A stretch of 64,000 bases of DNA from Nocardia anocheti. GTDB lineage: Bacteria > Actinomycetota > Actinomycetes > Mycobacteriales > Mycobacteriaceae. The position numbers were made by a program, and so were the translations under genes. The notes beneath the pieces are model-generated. The model saw nothing but the letters and a program-made list of their open reading frames with translations. It searched no databases and was not told the DNA's origin. Numbering within the stretch: the stretch's first letter is position 1; every line of letters starts with the position of its first letter. Positions 34,449-43,654 of this stretch are shown piece after piece. The DNA lies in assembly GCF_029675105.1 (NCBI RefSeq), contig NZ_JAQQFV010000003.1, positions 558,001 through 622,000 of the forward strand, given 5' to 3'.

Positions 34449-35414
34449 GTGTCCGCGCCGTTCGCCCGGTTCCTGCTGCGCCGCACCGTCATCGGGATCG
34501 GGCAGCTGTTGGTGCTGGCGGTGCTGGTGTTCGCGCTGTCGCTGCTACTGCCGGGTGACGCGGCCGATGTGCAGAGCAACGATGTGCTCGGCGCGGAACA
34601 GCGGGCGGCGGCCCGGGAACTGATGGGTTTGGACGTGGCCCCGGTCGAACGGTTCCTGCACTGGCTCGGTGGCGCGCTGACCGGCGATTTCGGGGTGTCG
34701 TACGCCAACGGGGACAGTGTCGTCAGCGTGATCGCCGATCCGTTCCGCACCACCGCCCTGCTGGCCGTGCTGGCGGTGGTGCTGCTGATCCCGGTCGCCG
34801 TCACGGCGGGGTTCGCCGCCGGGCTGCGGCCGGGCTCGTGGTGCGACCGGATCGTCACCGCCGTCGGGATCGGCCTGGACTCCATCCCCGACTTCGTGCT
34901 GGCGGTACTGCTGGTGAGCTATGTCGCGCTCGAGCTGGATCTGCTGCCCGCCACCTTCCTCGGCACCGATCTCGACGCGCTGCTGGACCGGCCGGAGTAT
35001 CTGGTGCTGCCGCTGGTGGTGATGGTCGCGCGGGTCGCGGCGCCGCTGGCCCGGCTGGTCCGCGCCGGGGTGATCGATGTGCTCGACCAGCCCTATGTCG
35101 CGCAGGCGCGGCGGCTCGGGGTCGGGCGGTTGTCGCTGCTGGCCCGGCATGTGGCTCCCAACGCGCTCGCGCCCGCCATGCAGGAACTCGGCCGCACCGG
35201 CGACGGCCTGCTCTCGGGTGTCCTCATCGTGGAGGCGGTGTTCGTGGTGCCCGGGATCGCCTCGGCGCTCATCGGCGCCATCGGCAATCGCGACGACCCG
35301 GTGATCCTGGCCATCGTGGCGATCACCGGGGTGGTCGCCATCGCGATCAACACCGTCATCGATATCGCCGGGCAGCGCATGGTGCCCCGGTCGGCCGAGG
35401 GAGCGAGTCGATGA
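34449..35414 (+). CDS. ABC importer permease, OppB/NikB type
   Basis: The protein has 321 residues and about six membrane helices. The N-terminus is typical of DppB/NikB (RFLLRRTVIGIGQLLVLAVLVFALS) and the EAA loop region is VAQARRLGVGRLSLLARHVAPNALAP. GTG at 34449 gives the start 5 bp after the methyltransferase stop. Together with the next gene it forms the heterodimeric channel. Confidence 0.9.
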   Translation: MSAPFARFLLRRTVIGIGQLLVLAVLVFALSLLLPGDAADVQSNDVLGAEQRAAARELMGLDVAPVERFLHWLGGALTGDFGVSYANGDSVVSVIADPFRTTALLAVLAVVLLIPVAVTAGFAAGLRPGSWCDRIVTAVGIGLDSIPDFVLAVLLVSYVALELDLLPATFLGTDLDALLDRPEYLVLPLVVMVARVAAPLARLVRAGVIDVLDQPYVAQARRLGVGRLSLLARHVAPNALAPAMQELGRTGDGLLSGVLIVEAVFVVPGIASALIGAIGNRDDPVILAIVAITGVVAIAINTVIDIAGQRMVPRSAEGASR

Positions 35415-36235
35415 CGATCCGGCGCGGGATCTACGCGAGTTGTGTACTGGTGCCGCTGCTCGTCGCGTTCGTGGGCCCGGTGTTCGCCCGCTGGGCGCCT
35501 CAGCACCGGCAGGCGCCGTTCGGTCCGTCGGAGTGGTCGCCGTTCGGCACCGACCGGCTCGGCCGCGACGTACTGGCCGCCGCCCTCACCGGTGGACGCA
35601 CCTTCCTTCTCGTCGCCGCCGTGACCGTCCTGGTCGCCTACGTGGTGGGTGCGGTGATCGGTCTCGCCGCGGCGGCGAGCCCGCGCGCGTGGGTCGACGA
35701 GTTGCTCATGCGGCCGATGGATGTGCTGCTGTGTCTGCCGTCGCTGCTCATCATCATGGTCGCCGCGCTGCGCACACGCGGTTCGGCGGTGGCCATCGCG
35801 TGCGCGATCGGGTTCGCGTTGCTCGCCCCGATCACCCGGTTCGTCCGGATGGCGGCGCGCGCGACCGTGCGCGGCCCGGTCATGGACGCTCTGCGGATGC
35901 AGGGTGAGTCGCGCGCGTTCCGCTACGGCGACTACGTGGTCGGCACGCTGGCCCGGCCCATCGCCGCGGACATGGCCTTGCGCTTCACCGCCGCCGTCTA
36001 CTTCCTGGCTTCGGCCAATTTCCTGGGCCTCGGTTTCGACACCACCTCCACCGACTGGGCGGTGTCGGTCGCGGCCAACAAGGACGCGCTGACCCTCGCG
36101 CCGTGGTCGGTCGCGCTGCCCGCGGGACTGATCGTGCTGTTGATCGTCGGCATCAATCTGCTCTGTGACGACCTGCTGTCGGACCCGCGCACCCTGTCCG
36201 CGCGCCGGATGATCGGGACCGGCCGCGATGTCTGA
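35411..36235 (+). CDS. ABC importer permease, OppC/NikC type
   Basis: The protein has 274 residues, with WSPFGTDRLGRDVLAAALTGGRTFL after the first membrane helix, which is the DppC/NikC signature. The EAA loop is near ALRMQGESRAFRYGDYVVGTLARPIAADMA. It overlaps the upstream permease gene by ATGA and the downstream ATPase gene by 8 bp, so translation of the operon is tightly coupled. Confidence 0.9.
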   Translation: MTIRRGIYASCVLVPLLVAFVGPVFARWAPQHRQAPFGPSEWSPFGTDRLGRDVLAAALTGGRTFLLVAAVTVLVAYVVGAVIGLAAAASPRAWVDELLMRPMDVLLCLPSLLIIMVAALRTRGSAVAIACAIGFALLAPITRFVRMAARATVRGPVMDALRMQGESRAFRYGDYVVGTLARPIAADMALRFTAAVYFLASANFLGLGFDTTSTDWAVSVAANKDALTLAPWSVALPAGLIVLLIVGINLLCDDLLSDPRTLSARRMIGTGRDV

Positions 36236-37748
36236 ACCGCTGCTGCGCGTGCGCGCTCTGCGCATCGGCGCCGGGAAGACCGTGCTCGTCGACGAGGTCG
36301 ACCTGGAGATCCGCGCCGGGGAGATCGTCACGCTGTTCGGCCCGTCGGGCGCGGGCAAGACCACCCTCGCCACCGCCCTGGCGGGCAGCACCGCCGCCGG
36401 GCTCACCGTCTCGGGCCGGATCGACCGCCGCGACGGGGTGCGGGTCGGCTACCTCCCCCAGGACGCGGCCGCGACCCTGAATCCCGCCCGCCGCATCGGC
36501 ACGGCCCTGGCCGAGCTCGACCGGTTACGCGCGCGCCGCAGCGGTCTCCCCCGCCCCGGGCGTCGGGATCGCCGCCGCCACCTCGCCACGATCCTGACGG
36601 CGGCCGCCTTCACCGTCGACCCGGCCGACCTCGACGCACTGCTCCGTCGCTACCCGTTCGAGTTCTCCGGCGGCGAGCGCGCCCGCCTCGCCCTGGCCCA
36701 GGTCCTCACCTTCGACCCCGATGTACTCGTGGTGGACGAACCGACCGTCGGACTCGACCCGATCGCCCGCGCCACCCTGCTGTCGGGCCTGGCCGGGCTC
36801 CGGCAGACGGGCACCGCGATCGTGCTCGTCACCCACGACGCGCAGGCCGCCGAAGCCATCAGCGACCGTGTCCTTTTCGTGCGGGACGGGCGGGTGTCCA
36901 GCACCGGTGACCTCCCCCGGACGGCGGCACCCACCGTCCGGCCGTCACGGCCCGCGACCGCACCCGTGCTTCGAGTGCGGGAACTGTCGGTGTCGCACCG
37001 CGATTCGCCCACGATCCGCGCGCTCGACCTCGACCTGCGCCACGGCGAACTGCTCGGCATGATCGGGATGTCGGGTGCGGGCAAGTCGACGATCGGCCGG
37101 TGCGTCGCCGGACTCGCCCAGCCCGATCACGGCGAGATCCGACTCGGTGACGATCCGCTGCCGCCCCTGCGTCGCCGCTCGCGGGCCCAGATCGCCGCCG
37201 TGCAATACGTCTGGCAGGAATCGGCCGCCTCGTTCGACCCGCGCCGACCGGTCCTCGACCAGGTCGCCGCCACCGCCCTCCGGCTGCGGGGACTACGCCG
37301 CGCCGACGCGCGGGACGAGGCCCTCGAACTGCTGCGAGCCCTCGACCTCGACGCCGAGCAGGCCCGGCGCCACCCGGCCGGGCTCTCCGGCGGCCAGCTC
37401 CAACGGGCCGCGCTGGCCCGAGCGCTGGGCGCGCATCCCCGCGTGCTCGTCTGCGACGAGATCACCACCGCCCTGGATCAGCCGTTGGCGCAACGGATTC
37501 TGGACCACCTCGACGACTACCGACAGCGCACCGGTGCCGCGATTCTGCTCATCAGCCACGATCTGTCCGCCCTGTTCGCCCGCGCCGACCGGATCGCGGT
37601 CCTGGACGACGGCCAGCTCACCGAGATCGGCACCCCGGCTGACGTCCTGGCCCCGCCGGTGGCGCCGATCCTGGCCGGACTCCACCCGGTCCCCGACCGC
37701 GAGAGCGTCACGGCTGGCAGGATCGAGGCGTGGATACCGCGAACCTGA
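36228..37748 (+). CDS. Fused double ABC ATPase, OppD-OppF/NikDE type
   Basis: The 506-residue protein has two complete nucleotide-binding domains in one chain. The first has Walker A GPSGAGKT (38-45), signature FSGGERARLAL and Walker B VLVVDEPTVGLDP. The second has Walker A GMSGAGKS, signature LSGGQLQRAALARAL and VLVCDEITTALD. In most Opp/Nik systems these are two genes. The second domain keeps Asp-Glu at Walker B. The last 19 bp overlap the start of pepN. Confidence 0.92.
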   Translation: MSEPLLRVRALRIGAGKTVLVDEVDLEIRAGEIVTLFGPSGAGKTTLATALAGSTAAGLTVSGRIDRRDGVRVGYLPQDAAATLNPARRIGTALAELDRLRARRSGLPRPGRRDRRRHLATILTAAAFTVDPADLDALLRRYPFEFSGGERARLALAQVLTFDPDVLVVDEPTVGLDPIARATLLSGLAGLRQTGTAIVLVTHDAQAAEAISDRVLFVRDGRVSSTGDLPRTAAPTVRPSRPATAPVLRVRELSVSHRDSPTIRALDLDLRHGELLGMIGMSGAGKSTIGRCVAGLAQPDHGEIRLGDDPLPPLRRRSRAQIAAVQYVWQESAASFDPRRPVLDQVAATALRLRGLRRADARDEALELLRALDLDAEQARRHPAGLSGGQLQRAALARALGAHPRVLVCDEITTALDQPLAQRILDHLDDYRQRTGAAILLISHDLSALFARADRIAVLDDGQLTEIGTPADVLAPPVAPILAGLHPVPDRESVTAGRIEAWIPRT

Positions 37749-40213
37749 CCCGCTCCGAGACCGCCGCGCGTTCGGCCGCGGTCACCGTCGGCGACTACCG
37801 GGTGGAACTGGACCTCTCGGCCGCGACCGACCAGGACCGTCCCGGCTTCTCCACCGTCACGACCGTGCGGTTCGACGCCACCACGCCACGCACGTGGCTC
37901 GATTTCCTCGGTCTCGCGGTCGACTCGGTGACGCTCAACGGCCGCGACCTCCCCGTCGACTACGACGGTGCGCGGCTGACCCTGGACGGCCTGGCCGACA
38001 GCAACGAGGTCGTCGTCCGGGCCACCGCCGCCTACAGCCGCTCCGGCGAGGGGCTGCACCGCTTCCTCGATCCGGTCGACGGCGCCACCTACCTCTACAC
38101 CCAGTACGAGCCCGCCGACGCCCGCCGGGTTTTCGCCTGCTTCGAACAGCCGGACATGAAGGCACCGTTCACCTTCGTCGTCACCGCGCCCGCCGGATGG
38201 GAGGTGCTGTCGAACCGGCCCGCCGCCGCGGTCGAGCCCGTCGACGCCGGGCAGCGCGTCGAGTTCTCCCCCACCCTGCCGATCTCCACCTATCTCACCG
38301 CCATCGCGGCCGGTCCGTATCACCGGGTCGAATCCGCGTGGGCGCGCGACGATCTCACCGTCGACCTCGGCGTGCTGTGCCGGGCCTCGCTGGCCCACCA
38401 TCTCGACGCCGACACCGTGCTCACCGTGACGAAGCAGGGTCTGGACTTCTTCGCCGAGCAGTTCGACTACCCGTATCCGTGGGGCAAGTACGACCAGATC
38501 TTCGTTCCCGAATACAATCTGGGCGCCATGGAGAATCCCGGCCTGGTCACCTTCACCGAGGCGTATGTGTTCCGTGGCGCGGCCACCGCCGCGCAATACG
38601 AGGCCAGGGCGAACACGATCCTGCACGAGATGGCGCACATGTGGTTCGGCGATCTGGTCACCATGGTGTGGTGGGACGACCTGTGGCTCAAGGAATCCTT
38701 CGCCGACTACATGGGTGCCCTGGCCAGCGCCGAGGCCACCGAGTGGACCGACGCGTGGGTCGCCTTCGCCAATCGCCGCAAGGCGTGGGCGTATTCGCAG
38801 GACCAGCTGCCCACCACCCATCCGATCGTCGCCGACATCACCGATCTCGAGGCCGCCAAACTCAACTTCGACGGCATCACCTACGCCAAGGGCGCCAGCG
38901 TGCTCAAGCAGCTGGTCGCCTACGTCGGACGTGAGGCGTTCTTCGCCGGTGCCCGCCGCTACTTCCGCACCCACGCGTTCGGCAACACCGCTCTGGCCGA
39001 CCTGCTCACGGAACTGTCGGCGGAATCGGGACGGGACCTGACCGAATGGGCCGCCGCCTGGTTGCAGACCACCGGCATGTCCACCCTCACCCTCGACGGC
39101 GACGCCATCACGCAGACCGATCCGCGCCCGCACCGCCTCGCCGTCGGCCTCTACGACTTCGACGACGCGGGCGATCTGGTCCGCCGCGAGCGCGTGGAAC
39201 TCGACCTCGTCGACGAACGCACCCCGGTCGATCTCGCGCCCGCCCCGCTGCGACTGCTCAACGACGGCGACCTCACCTATGCCAAGGTCCGCCTCGATTC
39301 GGCCTCGCTGGACACCGTCGAGCAGTCCCTCGATCGGGTCACCGATCCCCTGGCCAGGGGCCTGATCTGGTCGGCGCTGTGGAATGCCACCCGCGACGGC
39401 GAGCTGTCGGTCGAGCGGTATCTGCGCATGGCCCGCGACTTCGCCCCCGCCGAGCCGAACACCGCGCTGCTGTCGGCCGTGCTGGCCAACGCGTCCTTCG
39501 CCATCGCCCACTATCTGCCCGCCGAGCCGCGACAGCGGTGGCAGCGCGAATGGCTCGAATCCTGCTGGAACGCCCTGTCTTCCGCGACACCCGGCTCCGG
39601 CACCCAGCTGGCCATGGCCCGCGCGACGGCGGCCGCCGCCACCTCCGACGCGGCCCGCGCCACCGAGATCCGCGCCCTGCTGCGCGGCGATCGGCCCGCC
39701 CCCGAGGGCTTGGCACTGGACCCCGACCTGCGCTGGGCGCTGTGGACGGCCCTGGCCGCGACCGGCCACGCGGACGCGGCCGACCTCGACGCCGAGCTGA
39801 GCCACGACGACACCGCCTCGGGCCGCACCGCGCACCGCCGGGCGCTGGCCGCCCGCCCGGAGGCCGCGGTGAAGAAGGCCGCGTGGGAGGCCGCCCTGCA
39901 CGACGCCACTCTCACCAACGACCATCTCGACGCCGAGATCGCCGGATTCCGGGCCGCCGACCGCCGCGACCTGATCGCCCGCTACGACACCGGCTATTTC
40001 GCGGCGCTGCGCGAGGTCTGGGACCAGCGCAGTATCGAGCTCGCCCGGCGCGTCGTGCTGGGTCTGTTCCCCGCCGCCGACACGCTCGACGACGTGGACG
40101 CCTGGCTCGCCGCGAACGCCGACGCGCCGGGCGCGCTGCGTCGCCTGGTGATCGAACAGCGCGACCAGCTGGCTCGTGCGCTGCGGGTGCGCGAGCGAGA
40201 GGCGGCCCGGTAG
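37730..40213 (+). CDS. pepN: M1-family aminopeptidase N
   Basis: The 827-residue protein has the exopeptidase motif GAMENP (265-270), the zinc site HEMAH (299-303) and the third ligand Glu322 in WLKESFADY. The C-terminal ERAP1-like domain is present. Cytosolic, it trims N-terminal residues from peptides. The start is GTG at 37730, with GAGG just upstream, inside the end of the ABC ATPase gene. pepN therefore may be co-transcribed with the importer. That is either coincidental packing or a sign that the imported ligand is peptidic. Confidence 0.93.
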   Translation: MDTANLTRSETAARSAAVTVGDYRVELDLSAATDQDRPGFSTVTTVRFDATTPRTWLDFLGLAVDSVTLNGRDLPVDYDGARLTLDGLADSNEVVVRATAAYSRSGEGLHRFLDPVDGATYLYTQYEPADARRVFACFEQPDMKAPFTFVVTAPAGWEVLSNRPAAAVEPVDAGQRVEFSPTLPISTYLTAIAAGPYHRVESAWARDDLTVDLGVLCRASLAHHLDADTVLTVTKQGLDFFAEQFDYPYPWGKYDQIFVPEYNLGAMENPGLVTFTEAYVFRGAATAAQYEARANTILHEMAHMWFGDLVTMVWWDDLWLKESFADYMGALASAEATEWTDAWVAFANRRKAWAYSQDQLPTTHPIVADITDLEAAKLNFDGITYAKGASVLKQLVAYVGREAFFAGARRYFRTHAFGNTALADLLTELSAESGRDLTEWAAAWLQTTGMSTLTLDGDAITQTDPRPHRLAVGLYDFDDAGDLVRRERVELDLVDERTPVDLAPAPLRLLNDGDLTYAKVRLDSASLDTVEQSLDRVTDPLARGLIWSALWNATRDGELSVERYLRMARDFAPAEPNTALLSAVLANASFAIAHYLPAEPRQRWQREWLESCWNALSSATPGSGTQLAMARATAAAATSDAARATEIRALLRGDRPAPEGLALDPDLRWALWTALAATGHADAADLDAELSHDDTASGRTAHRRALAARPEAAVKKAAWEAALHDATLTNDHLDAEIAGFRAADRRDLIARYDTGYFAALREVWDQRSIELARRVVLGLFPAADTLDDVDAWLAANADAPGALRRLVIEQRDQLARALRVREREAAR

Positions 40214-40288
40214 CCACGCGTATGCTGAACGCGATGACACCGGGCGACCCCCGGCTCGAACGATCGCCACGACGAAAGTGACCCGATC

Positions 40289-40546
40289 ATGACCGAGAAT
40301 CCCGCAGGGCAGACCATCACCAGCGCCCTCCTGCATCGCCTGCTCAACACGACCTCCGCCGACGCGCGCCTGGTCCTGACCGAAGGCCATGTCGAGGTCA
40401 GGACCGGTCCCGATGTCGGTGACGGCGGCCTGGTGGTGGTCACCCGCGCCGATCTGCTCGGTCAGGTCGGCGATCCGCCCGACGACCGCGCCCTGGCCGA
40501 ACAGGCCGCGCTGCTCGACAGCAATATCGGACTCATGGGCGCCTGA
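40289..40546 (+). CDS. Small hypothetical protein
   Basis: The 85-residue acidic protein starts MTENPAGQTITSALLHRLL and holds a possible beta-hairpin (ARLVLTEGHVEVRTG) and a helical C-terminus. I do not recognise the family. GAAAG lies 9-10 nt before the ATG. It follows pepN by 75 bp; TATGCT at 40221-40226 is a possible -10 box. It converges on the mmsB gene with a 7-bp gap. Confidence 0.65.
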   Translation: MTENPAGQTITSALLHRLLNTTSADARLVLTEGHVEVRTGPDVGDGGLVVVTRADLLGQVGDPPDDRALAEQAALLDSNIGLMGA

Positions 40547-40553
40547 GCGGACC

Positions 40554-41444
40554 CTACTGCCCGGAGCGCTCCCGGATCTCGGTGACGATGGCCGAGAAGT
40601 CCCGTCCGGCGGCGGTCTGGGCGAACCGGTCGTAGATGGCGGCGGCCAGCTCACCGAGCTGCCCGTCGATCCCGTTGGCGCGCAGCGCGTTCGCGGCCAA
40701 CGTGAGATCCTTCGACATCAGCGCGGTGGCGAAACCGGGCTGGTAGTCGTTGTTGGCCGGGCTGGCGGGCACGGGTCCGGGCACCGGGCAGTAGCTGGTG
40801 AGCGCCCAGCTCTGGCCCGACGCGGTCGAGACCACGTCGAAGAACGACTGGTGACTCAAGCCCAGCTTCTCCCCCAGCACCAGCGCCTCGGACAGCCCGA
40901 TCATGGAGATGCCGAGCAGCATGTTGTTGCAGATCTTGGCGGCCTGGCCGACCCCGGCGTCACCGCAGTGCACCACCTTGCCGCCCATCACCTCGAGCAC
41001 CTCGAGCCCGTCGGCGAAATCGGCGGGCGCGCCACCCACCATGAAGGTGAGGGTACCCGCGGTCGCCCCGGCGACACCGCCGGAGACGGGAGCGTCCAGT
41101 GGCCGGTGACCGGCCGAGACCGCCTGTTCCGCAGCGGCTTTCGCATCCGCGACATCGATCGTCGAGCAGTCGATGAACAGCGTGCCGGGCCGGGCGGCCG
41201 GGAGCAGTTCGGTGTAGACGTCGAGCACCAGCTTGCCATTGGGCAGCATGGTGATCACCACATCGCGGTCGCGCGCGGCCTCGGCGGCGGTGGTGACCAC
41301 GGTGGCGCCGTCGGCCCGCGCCTGGTCCCGGGCGGCGGGCACCGGGTCGAAGGCGAGCACATCGTGGCCCGCCGCGACCAGATTGGCCGCCATCGGCGCG
41401 CCCATGTGGCCCAGGCCGAGGAAACCGATCGTCTTCTTCGTCAT
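40554..41444 (-). CDS. mmsB: 3-hydroxyisobutyrate dehydrogenase
   Basis: The 296-residue protein has the NAD-binding GLGHMGAPMA near the N-terminus, substrate loop DAPVSGGVAGA and the catalytic Lys in GQAAKICNNMLLG. This is the canonical HIBADH signature; it oxidises 3-hydroxyisobutyrate to methylmalonate semialdehyde in valine breakdown. It is the last gene of the mmsA operon and overlaps the upstream hydrolase gene by ATGA. Confidence 0.93.
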   Translation of the reverse strand: MTKKTIGFLGLGHMGAPMAANLVAAGHDVLAFDPVPAARDQARADGATVVTTAAEAARDRDVVITMLPNGKLVLDVYTELLPAARPGTLFIDCSTIDVADAKAAAEQAVSAGHRPLDAPVSGGVAGATAGTLTFMVGGAPADFADGLEVLEVMGGKVVHCGDAGVGQAAKICNNMLLGISMIGLSEALVLGEKLGLSHQSFFDVVSTASGQSWALTSYCPVPGPVPASPANNDYQPGFATALMSKDLTLAANALRANGIDGQLGELAAAIYDRFAQTAAGRDFSAIVTEIRERSGQ

Positions 41445-42511
41445 GCCCGCACCTCCGGGGTGGTCACGTCCAGTTCGGCCGGTCCGAGCGCGGCGAAGTA
41501 GGCCGCCACCCGCTGGTCGGAGACCTCGGCGAGGGTAGCGGGCCGCCACTTCGGTGTCCGGTCCTTGTCGATCACCTGCGCGCGGATGCCTTCGACCAGG
41601 TCGTGGGAGCCCAGCGAGGCGATCGAGACGCGGTACTCCTGGCGCAGCGTGTCCTCGAGGCTGCCGAGTGCGCGGGCGGCGCGCAGGGCCCGCAGCGTGA
41701 CCTTCAGCGCCACCGGCGATTTGGCGAGGATGTCGGTGGCCGCCGCGGCCGCTTCGGGCGAGCCCTCCGCTTGGAGCGCGGCAACGATCTCCTCGACCGT
41801 GTCCGCGCGGTAGCAGGTGTCGATCCAGCCGCGCTGTGCCTCCAGCGGCGAGGCCGGGGCCTCCTGCGCGAACTTCGCGATCGCGGCCTCGACGGTCTCG
41901 GTGCGCAGGGTGTCCAGCAGCTCGGGCACCGCCTCGGCGGGCACGAAGTGGTCGGCGAAACCGGCGGCGATGGCGTCACCGGCGGTCATCCGGGCCGTGG
42001 TCAGCGCGACGTGCGTGCCGATCTCGCCGGGTGTGCGCGCCAGCAGGTAGGTGCCGCCGACATCGGGGACGAACCCGATCCCGACCTCGGGCATGCCGAT
42101 GCGGGAGCGCTCGGTGACGATGCGGTGACTGCCGTGCGCCGACAGGCCGACCCCGCCACCCATCACCAGGCCGTCCATGATCACCACGTACGGCTTCGGG
42201 AAGCCGCCGATCAGCGCGTTGAGGATGTATTCGTCGCGCCAGAACTTCCCCGTCGGCGAGCTCGCGCCCGCGGTGCCGGTCTTCGCGTCGGCGTGGATGG
42301 CGACGATATCGCCGCCCGCGCACAGCCCACGCTCCCCGGCGCCGGTGACCACCACGGCCCGCACCGCGTCGTCGTCGGCCCACGAACGCAGCGCGTCCAG
42401 GATCGCCAGTGCCATCGGATGGTTCAGGGCGTTGATGGCCCTGGGCCGGTTGAGGGTGATGCGGCCGAGCCCGTCGGAGACGGTGATCAGCACTTCGGGT
42501 TCGTCGGTCAT
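41441..42511 (-). CDS. 3-hydroxyisobutyryl-CoA hydrolase (crotonase family)
   Basis: The 356-residue protein has the oxyanion segments CAGGDI and GLVMGGGVGLS, and GMPEVGIGFVPDVGGTYLL. The MPE..IG..PDVGG pattern is the hallmark of HIBYL-CoA hydrolases rather than hydratases, and the long C-terminal extension fits. It releases 3-hydroxyisobutyrate for mmsB. It overlaps both operon neighbours by ATGA. Confidence 0.92.
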   Translation of the reverse strand: MTDEPEVLITVSDGLGRITLNRPRAINALNHPMALAILDALRSWADDDAVRAVVVTGAGERGLCAGGDIVAIHADAKTGTAGASSPTGKFWRDEYILNALIGGFPKPYVVIMDGLVMGGGVGLSAHGSHRIVTERSRIGMPEVGIGFVPDVGGTYLLARTPGEIGTHVALTTARMTAGDAIAAGFADHFVPAEAVPELLDTLRTETVEAAIAKFAQEAPASPLEAQRGWIDTCYRADTVEEIVAALQAEGSPEAAAAATDILAKSPVALKVTLRALRAARALGSLEDTLRQEYRVSIASLGSHDLVEGIRAQVIDKDRTPKWRPATLAEVSDQRVAAYFAALGPAELDVTTPEVRA

Positions 42512-43647
42512 GCCGCTCCTGTCAGCGAGCGGGCCACGACCACTCGCATGATTTCGTTGGTGCCCTCGAGGATCTGGTGGACCCGCAGGTCACGCACGAT
42601 CTTCTCCAGGCCGTATTCGTGCAGGTAGCCGTAGCCACCGTGCAGTTGCAAGGCTTTGTTCGCCACCTCGAAGCCGACATCGGTGGCGAAGCGCTTGGCC
42701 ATCGCGCACAGTTCCACCTTGTCGGCGGCGTCCGCGTCCAGGGCCGCGGCGGCGCGCCACAGCAGCGTACGCGCCGCCTCCAGTTCGGTGCGCATGTCGG
42801 CCAGCTCGAACTGCAGGGCCTCGTTGCGGGCCAGCGGCTTGCCGAAGGCGTGCCGTTGCGCGAGATAGCCGACGGTCTTGTCCAGCGCGGCCTGGGCCCC
42901 GCCGATCGAGCACGCCGCGATATTGAGTCTGCCGCCGTTGAGCCCGTTCATGGCGATGGAGAAGCCAGCGCCCTCCGCGCCGAGCAGGTTCGCGACCGGC
43001 ACGCGGGCGCCGTCGAGCACGACCTGTCGGGTGGGCTGGGCGTTCCAGCCCATCTTGCGCTCGTTGGGACCGACCGTCAGGCCGGGGGTGTCGGCGGGCA
43101 CGATCAGCGCCGAGATGCCGCGCGGCCCGTCCTGGCCGGTGCGGACCATCATCACGTACACATCGTTGGCGCCCGCGCCGGAGATGAACTGTTTGGCGCC
43201 GGTGAGCACGTAGTCGTCGCCGTCGCGCACGGCCTTGGTGCTCAGCGCCGCCGCGTCGGAGCCGACACCGGGTTCGGTGAGCGCGTAGCTGCCCAACAGT
43301 TCCATCGACGACATCCCCGGCAGCCAGCGGTGCCGCTGCTGTTCGGTGCCGTAGGCGTCGATCATCCACGCCGCCATGTTGTGGATGGAGATGTAGGCCG
43401 CCACGGCCGGGCATCCGGTCGAGAGCTGCTCGAAGATCCGGACCGCGTCCAGGCGGCGCAGCGCGGAGCCCCCCACCTCCTCGCGGACGTAGATCCCGCC
43501 GAAGCCGACCGGGCCCGCCTTGCGCAGGACGTCGACCGGAAAGTGCTTGCGTTCATCCCATTCCAGCGCGTTGGGCGCGAGGAACTCGTCGGCGAACTGG
43601 CGAGCGGTGTCCCCGATCGCGCGTTCGTCGGCATCGAGAGTGAACAT
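42508..43647 (-). CDS. Acyl-CoA dehydrogenase, isobutyryl-CoA type
   Basis: The 379-residue protein has ALTEPGVGSDAAAL, the FAD-binding QLHGGYGYLHEYGLEKIVRD and the catalytic Glu in ILEGTNEIMR near the C-terminus, i.e. the short/medium-chain arrangement. Placed between mmsA and the HIBYL-CoA hydrolase, isobutyryl-CoA is the natural substrate, giving methacrylyl-CoA. Note that no dedicated hydratase gene is in the operon. It overlaps the downstream hydrolase gene by ATGA. Confidence 0.92.
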   Translation of the reverse strand: MFTLDADERAIGDTARQFADEFLAPNALEWDERKHFPVDVLRKAGPVGFGGIYVREEVGGSALRRLDAVRIFEQLSTGCPAVAAYISIHNMAAWMIDAYGTEQQRHRWLPGMSSMELLGSYALTEPGVGSDAAALSTKAVRDGDDYVLTGAKQFISGAGANDVYVMMVRTGQDGPRGISALIVPADTPGLTVGPNERKMGWNAQPTRQVVLDGARVPVANLLGAEGAGFSIAMNGLNGGRLNIAACSIGGAQAALDKTVGYLAQRHAFGKPLARNEALQFELADMRTELEAARTLLWRAAAALDADAADKVELCAMAKRFATDVGFEVANKALQLHGGYGYLHEYGLEKIVRDLRVHQILEGTNEIMRVVVARSLTGAA

Positions 43648-43654
43648 GGCCGCC

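Noticed and set aside
37517..40654. A very long open frame antisense to pepN (over 1000 codons)
   Set aside because: It is an antisense shadow produced by high third-position GC. The plus strand has the full M1 peptidase motifs, and the antisense product is low-complexity Gly/Arg/Val.
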